Source: Verrucomicrobiota bacterium (GTDB taxonomy: Bacteria > Verrucomicrobiota > Verrucomicrobiia > Opitutales > Opitutaceae). Taken from it: 16,852 nt of DNA. Within the stretch, counting starts at the first letter, position 1; the number at the start of each line of letters is the position of its first letter. Both the position numbers and the translations under genes were made by a program. This document shows positions 14,977 to 16,852 of this stretch, piece after piece. The notes under the pieces are model-generated. The model ran no database searches and was not told where the DNA came from. It worked only from the letters and a program-made list of their open reading frames with translations. The stretch covers positions 1-16,852 of the forward strand of contig RFJS01000196.1 of NCBI GenBank assembly GCA_003694825.1, in the 5' to 3' direction.

Positions 14977-16050
14977 ATGCCTTCCCGAGACTCATCCGAC
15001 CCGCTGGGACACGCGCTGCTTCGCTCGCGACTGGCCGCCATTCCTGAAATCCTCGCTGAGCTCCTGCGCACCCCACTGCCCACCCCCGCCGAGCGAACGC
15101 TCGACGCCCAGCGCTTCGTCGTCACCGGCACCGGCAGCTCCGAGGCTCACGCCCGCTATCTGGTGCACCTGCTCAATCGCGCCGCCGATCGCGCCGCCGA
15201 ATACATCCCGCTCTCCGGGTTTGGTTCGCTGCCTCACCGTTTCGGGCGCGGGCGCGTCCTCGTCGTCGTCTCCCAGGGGCTCTCGCCCAACGCGCAGGTC
15301 GCGATCGATCGCTCCGGCGACTTCGACCACACGATTCTCTTCACCTCCACGACCGCCGAAGGCGCCGCCGCGGCCGGCAAGCACGCCCGGGCCCAGCTCG
15401 TCCGCCGTCTCGAAAAGGCCGGCGTCGAGTTCATCCGCAGCCCCCTCGAAGAGGAGTATTCCACGCTGCTGAGGGTTGTCGGCCCGATGGCCGTCTATGC
15501 CACGATGCATCGCTTCGTGCGCACACTCGCCCCCGAGAGCCTGCCGCCGCTGACTCCGGCCACGCTCGCGCCGCTCCTCACCGCCCGGCCGGATGAAGCG
15601 CTGCACGATGTATTCGCCGAGCGCGCGGATGCTTTTCGCCGCGGCTTCTATCTCCTCGCAGCTTCGCCACTTTGTGAATACGCGCAGAACCTCGCCTACA
15701 AGTTTCTCGAAGGCGTCTTCTGGTCTGCGCCGGTCATCTGGGACTACCTGCAGTTTGCCCATGGGCCGTTCCAGGAAGTCACGCTCCAACCGCGCCCGGT
15801 AGTCATGCTCGTGACCCCCGGCGAACTCGACAGCGAACTGGCCGAACGGACGCGCGCCGTGCTGGATGCCGCCGAAGTTCCGCACATCGCCATCGCCTCC
15901 CGCAGCCGCAGTCCGTTGGCGATTTTTGAATACGAAGCGATTTTCAACGAAATCGTCATGCGGCTGATCGAACGTTTCGACATCGATCAGCGCAATTGGC
16001 CGAGCAAGGGCCGCGACGATCCGCTCTACGGCTTCGCCCGGATCGATTGA
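14977..16050 (+). CDS. Double-SIS protein resembling the GlmS isomerase domain
   Basis: 357-residue sugar-phosphate isomerase-like protein without the glutaminase domain of GlmS. The first SIS domain has VTGTGSSEAHARYLVHLL (49-66, phosphate-binding loop) and VVSQGLSPNAQVAI (97-110). The second (about 215-345) has NLAYKFLEG (238-246) and FAHGPFQ (260-266). Compared with E. coli GlmS, E245 aligns with E488, H262 with H504 and, in IDQRNWPSK, K344 with K603, so the isomerase residues look conserved. Starting 12 bp after the cyclohydrolase II-like gene, it is surely in the same operon, suggesting that its ligand is the ribose phosphate moiety of the product made there; this is inference. The stop is 69 bp from the convergent SNF2 gene, and no intrinsic terminator is evident between them. 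Confidence 0.86.
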   Translation: MPSRDSSDPLGHALLRSRLAAIPEILAELLRTPLPTPAERTLDAQRFVVTGTGSSEAHARYLVHLLNRAADRAAEYIPLSGFGSLPHRFGRGRVLVVVSQGLSPNAQVAIDRSGDFDHTILFTSTTAEGAAAAGKHARAQLVRRLEKAGVEFIRSPLEEEYSTLLRVVGPMAVYATMHRFVRTLAPESLPPLTPATLAPLLTARPDEALHDVFAERADAFRRGFYLLAASPLCEYAQNLAYKFLEGVFWSAPVIWDYLQFAHGPFQEVTLQPRPVVMLVTPGELDSELAERTRAVLDAAEVPHIAIASRSRSPLAIFEYEAIFNEIVMRLIERFDIDQRNWPSKGRDDPLYGFARID

Positions 16051-16119
16051 CGATTTTCCGCGACCGCGAGGCGCGGATCCCCGTGCTCTCCCGCGCCCGG
16101 TTCGTGCGTTCTCGCCGTC

Positions 16120-16851
16120 CTATCTCGCGGCGCTCGCGCCCGTGCCCTGGCCCGGCTGACCGTCGTCGGCCGCCAGATCGATGAGCTGGTGCAGCGAGTT
16201 GAATCGATCCGCCAGCCCCAGGTCTCCGCTCACTCCACCGATGATCTGGTCGAAGAGCTGGCGTTTTTCCGCCTTGAGCAACTGAATACGCTCTTCGATC
16301 GTCCCGGCCGTCACCAGGCGATAGACAAACACCGTCCGCGTCTGGCCGATCCGGTGCACCCGGTCGACCGCCTGGTCCTCGACCGACGGATTCCACCAGG
16401 GATCGAGCAGGAAAACATAGTCGGCGGCATTCAGCGTGATACCGGTCCCCGCCGCTTTCAGGCTGACGAGCATGACAGCCTCCCCCTCGGCCTGCTGGAA
16501 GGCCTGCACCGGCTTCTGCCGGTCGACGGTCGATCCGGTCAGCTCGAAGCGCGGCACCTCCGGAAAACGCTCCGCCAGCATCGCGTCGACGCGCCTGAGG
16601 AAGCGCACGAACTGACTGAAGATCACCACCCGGTGCCCGCCGCTGAGCGCTTCCCCGAGCCGCTCGGCGAGGGTCATGAGTTTTCCACTCTCGGAAAGGT
16701 CCGCGCTCAACCAGGGAAGCAGGTCCGGATCGCAGCAGACCTGCCGCAGCCGCGTGAGCAGGCTGAGGAATCCGAAGGCCTTCTCGCGCAAGGCCTTGTT
16801 GATATCGTCGCCGAGGCGTTCCATCCCCTCACGGCAGATGCGCGCATACTC
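16120..16851 (-). CDS. SNF2-family helicase, C-terminal fragment (5' end off window)
   Basis: C-terminal part of an SWI2/SNF2-type DNA-dependent ATPase, about 244 residues. The frame stays open to the right edge (EYARICREGMERLGDD before and around the first visible ATG at 16824), so that ATG is internal and the gene starts outside the window. Helicase C-domain motifs are LRQVCCDPDLL, VVIFSQFVRFLRRV (motif IV region), SLKAAGTGITLNAADYV and LLDPWWNPSVEDQA (motif V region), and DRVHRIGQTRTV (motif VI, arginine finger). The tail TIEERIQLLKAEKRQLFD is the usual bacterial SNF2 ending. These proteins act in transcription recycling, repair or defence; the missing N-terminus would be needed to tell which. 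It is convergent with the SIS gene and probably unrelated to it. Confidence 0.94.
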   Translation of the reverse strand, partial: EYARICREGMERLGDDINKALREKAFGFLSLLTRLRQVCCDPDLLPWLSADLSESGKLMTLAERLGEALSGGHRVVIFSQFVRFLRRVDAMLAERFPEVPRFELTGSTVDRQKPVQAFQQAEGEAVMLVSLKAAGTGITLNAADYVFLLDPWWNPSVEDQAVDRVHRIGQTRTVFVYRLVTAGTIEERIQLLKAEKRQLFDQIIGGVSGDLGLADRFNSLHQLIDLAADDGQPGQGTGASAAR

Positions 16852-16852
16852 C

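Noticed and set aside
16057..16077. Hairpin TCCGCG/CGCGGA between the SIS and SNF2 genes as a bidirectional terminator
   Set aside because: The stem is only 6 bp with a 9-nt loop and no T tract follows on either strand.

Overview
This window is GC-rich, tightly packed bacterial chromosome with 15 protein-coding genes, two of them cut by the window edges. The gene mix suggests a Gram-negative member of the Verrucomicrobiota, perhaps an Opitutales-type bacterium: a TonB-system-like operon with DUF3450, a large ExbB and two ExbDs, a short-form AMP nucleosidase, and mostly start codons without Shine-Dalgarno sites. This placement is inference from gene content; no rRNA or other marker is present. 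I saw no tRNA, rRNA, CRISPR array, insertion sequence or phage gene.

Layout. (1) 2-4458, + strand: lipB (5' end off the window) and lipA for lipoate synthesis, a secreted PhoD-like phosphatase, a short AMP nucleosidase and a RidA-family protein. (2) 4474-7051, - strand: an ABC importer operon transcribed ATPase, permease, lipoprotein binding protein, of the NMT1/ThiY/SsuA type; the genes overlap. (3) 7052-7550: a 499-bp divergent intergenic region. (4) 7551-12168, + strand: DUF3450 protein, a large ExbB/TtpC-like channel protein, two ExbD paralogues and a TPR protein, closed by a strong intrinsic terminator at 12197-12230. No tonB and no second small exbB lie in the operon. (5) 12348-16050: an amidohydrolase on the - strand, divergent from a two-gene + strand operon of an unusual 534-residue GTP cyclohydrolase II-like protein and a GlmS-type double-SIS protein. 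(6) 16120 to the right edge, - strand: the C-terminal part of an SNF2-family helicase.

Most interesting is region 5. The cyclohydrolase II-like protein looks like an internal tandem duplication. Its first half keeps the zinc cysteines and the D-x-R catalytic motif, but the position aligning with the active-site tyrosine of E. coli RibA is not tyrosine. Its second half has the same fold signatures and D-x-R-x-Y-D, but contains no cysteine at all. Together with a phosphosugar isomerase-like SIS protein and a divergent amidohydrolase, it may form an undescribed pathway that turns GTP into a modified pyrimidine or related compound. Second in interest is the ExbB/ExbD operon, in which the N-terminal domain of ExbB resembles the adjacent DUF3450 protein, two ExbDs are present, and a stable hairpin separates exbB from exbD.
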